Shown here: positions 63,483 to 64,000 of the stretch, piece after piece
Layout: each line of letters begins with the position of its first letter
Position numbering within the stretch: the first letter of the stretch is position 1
NCBI GenBank assembly: GCA_009838075.1
Contig: VXSG01000093.1
Coordinates: 1-64,000 of the forward strand
DNA from: Boseongicola sp. SB0665_bin_10
GTDB lineage: Bacteria; Pseudomonadota; Alphaproteobacteria; Rhodobacterales; Rhodobacteraceae
Direction: 5' to 3'
Length of the DNA stretch: 64,000 bases
Position numbers and translations under genes: made by a program
The notes under the pieces: model-generated
Databases searched by the model: none
What the model saw: only the letters and a program-made list of their open reading frames with translations
What the model was told of the DNA's origin: nothing

Positions 63483-64000
63483 GCCGTCTTCCGGAATCTC
63501 GGCACGGTGACATCGGCCGCGCACCGCCCGGCGGGCTCACGGCTCGAAGTGCAGGCATGCGGTTGCAGACGCCAGCGTTGCGTCATCGATCGTCTCCCCA
63601 ACCCGTATTGCGGCCGCGACACGACGGACGCACCCCCGATCCCGGAAGCACCGGCGAATCGGCATTGCGCTCCGGCGAAAAGGCGGCTCGCCGCAAGGTG
63701 CGCGTGCCAATCGAGCCAGACATTAGCCGACGCCCTGTGTCTTGTCATGTTCTTTCGGGCAGGTTCCGCAGTCTTTCGGAGGTCCTTCGTCCAGGCCCGG
63801 CCCGCTTGCGCCCTTTCGGCCTTCAACCGGGTTTCCCTGGAACGTCCCACATCTGCAGTCCTTCGGCGCGGCATTCCAAGCCACGGGAAGCGGTCCGATT
63901 TCTCCAGTCGCGAATGGTGGTCTCCTCTTGTGCGCCTGGAATGAGGAGCGACGCGGCGGGTCGAAGGTCCTGCGGCGCGCATGGTGCGCCATCCAGCGCG
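63483..64000. other. Upstream region of the synthase gene
   Basis: About 520 bases lie before the synthase start and the right edge. Two minus-strand frames occur here, 63479-63982 and 63723-63992, but both are Arg- and Pro-rich without domains, and I do not call them. The region should hold the synthase promoter; a candidate is listed separately. Confidence 0.35.
63720..63748 (-). promoter_or_regulatory. Candidate sigma-70 promoter of the synthase gene
   Basis: On the minus strand, atgaca (63748-63743) and taatgt (63725-63720) are exactly 17 bases apart, the ideal spacing. The first box matches the -35 consensus at five of six positions, but the second matches the -10 at only three. It would give a leader of about 230 bases. 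Confidence 0.3.

Noticed and set aside
63479-63982. Minus-strand frame ending in an ATGA overlap with the synthase start
   Set aside because: The overlap looked like translational coupling, but the sequence is Arg- and Pro-rich with no domain, and a good ribosome site for the synthase exists on its own.
63723-63992. 89-residue frame with a repeated PKDC motif near the right edge
   Set aside because: The Cys motifs suggested a small zinc protein, but there is no known family, and a candidate promoter and the competing frame overlap it.
1-64000. CRISPR arrays, rRNA genes, insertion sequences or prophage genes
   Set aside because: No regularly spaced repeats, rRNA sequence, intact transposase or phage structural genes were seen.

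Overview
The window looks like the chromosome of a GC-rich alphaproteobacterium, most like the Rhodobacterales (Roseobacter-type). The signs are a GapR/DUF2312 gene, a phnW-phnA-phnY phosphonate operon, corrinoid methyl-transfer proteins, many substrate-binding-protein ABC importers each beside a LysR or XRE regulator, and a CrbS-like sensor next to acs. Assignments rest on reading the translated sequence; no database search was run.

Left part (1-16.8 kb). On the minus strand, from right to left, lie a UgpABCE-like ABC importer with a LysR gene diverging from it, then gabT-like aminotransferase, Zn alcohol dehydrogenase, hydroxypyruvate-isomerase-like TIM barrel and a URO-D-type methyltransferase. 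These eight genes look like one uptake-and-catabolism operon of unknown substrate. Next comes a LysR gene diverging from phnW-phnA-phnY (2-aminoethylphosphonate to acetate plus phosphate), an EamA permease, and the start of a corrinoid protein that runs off the left edge.

Middle part (17-43 kb). A tRNA-Thr and a VapBC pair are followed by an orphan iron-type permease, gapR and a small membrane protein. Then comes a two-operon unit. A four-gene regulatory operon (ScfR/RamB-type XRE regulator, lone receiver, small membrane protein, SSS-histidine kinase) diverges from a Liv-type ABC importer plus acetyl-CoA synthetase. This looks like an acetate or short-chain-acid sensing and uptake module. Housekeeping hisB-hisH, an acyl-CoA synthetase, an ABC exporter and tRNA-Gly follow. 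From 38.6 to 43 kb the DNA is gene-poor: a multicopper-oxidase remnant, an orphan protein with an XPB-helicase-associated C-terminal domain, and a Uma2 protein.

Right part (42.9-53 kb). A ten-gene minus-strand operon encodes a TorT-like binding protein, an RbsA/RbsC-like ATPase and permease, PxpA, a biotin carrier, a biotin carboxylase, PxpB, PxpC, the biotin transporter BioY and a cupin, with a LysR gene diverging from it. PxpB and PxpC are homologous to the carboxyltransferase domain of urea carboxylase, so the set amounts to a split biotin-dependent carboxylase plus a hydrolase with its own importer and biotin supply.

Right end (53-64 kb). A single-module, fully reducing type I polyketide synthase (KS-AT-DH-degenerate MT-ER-KR-ACP) is followed by one protein fusing a thioester reductase to a sulfotransferase. 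Together they suggest a reduced lipid-like chain that is released reductively and sulfated. A decayed, inverted piece of a second related synthase lies beside it. This cluster and the split-carboxylase operon are the best candidates for undescribed systems.
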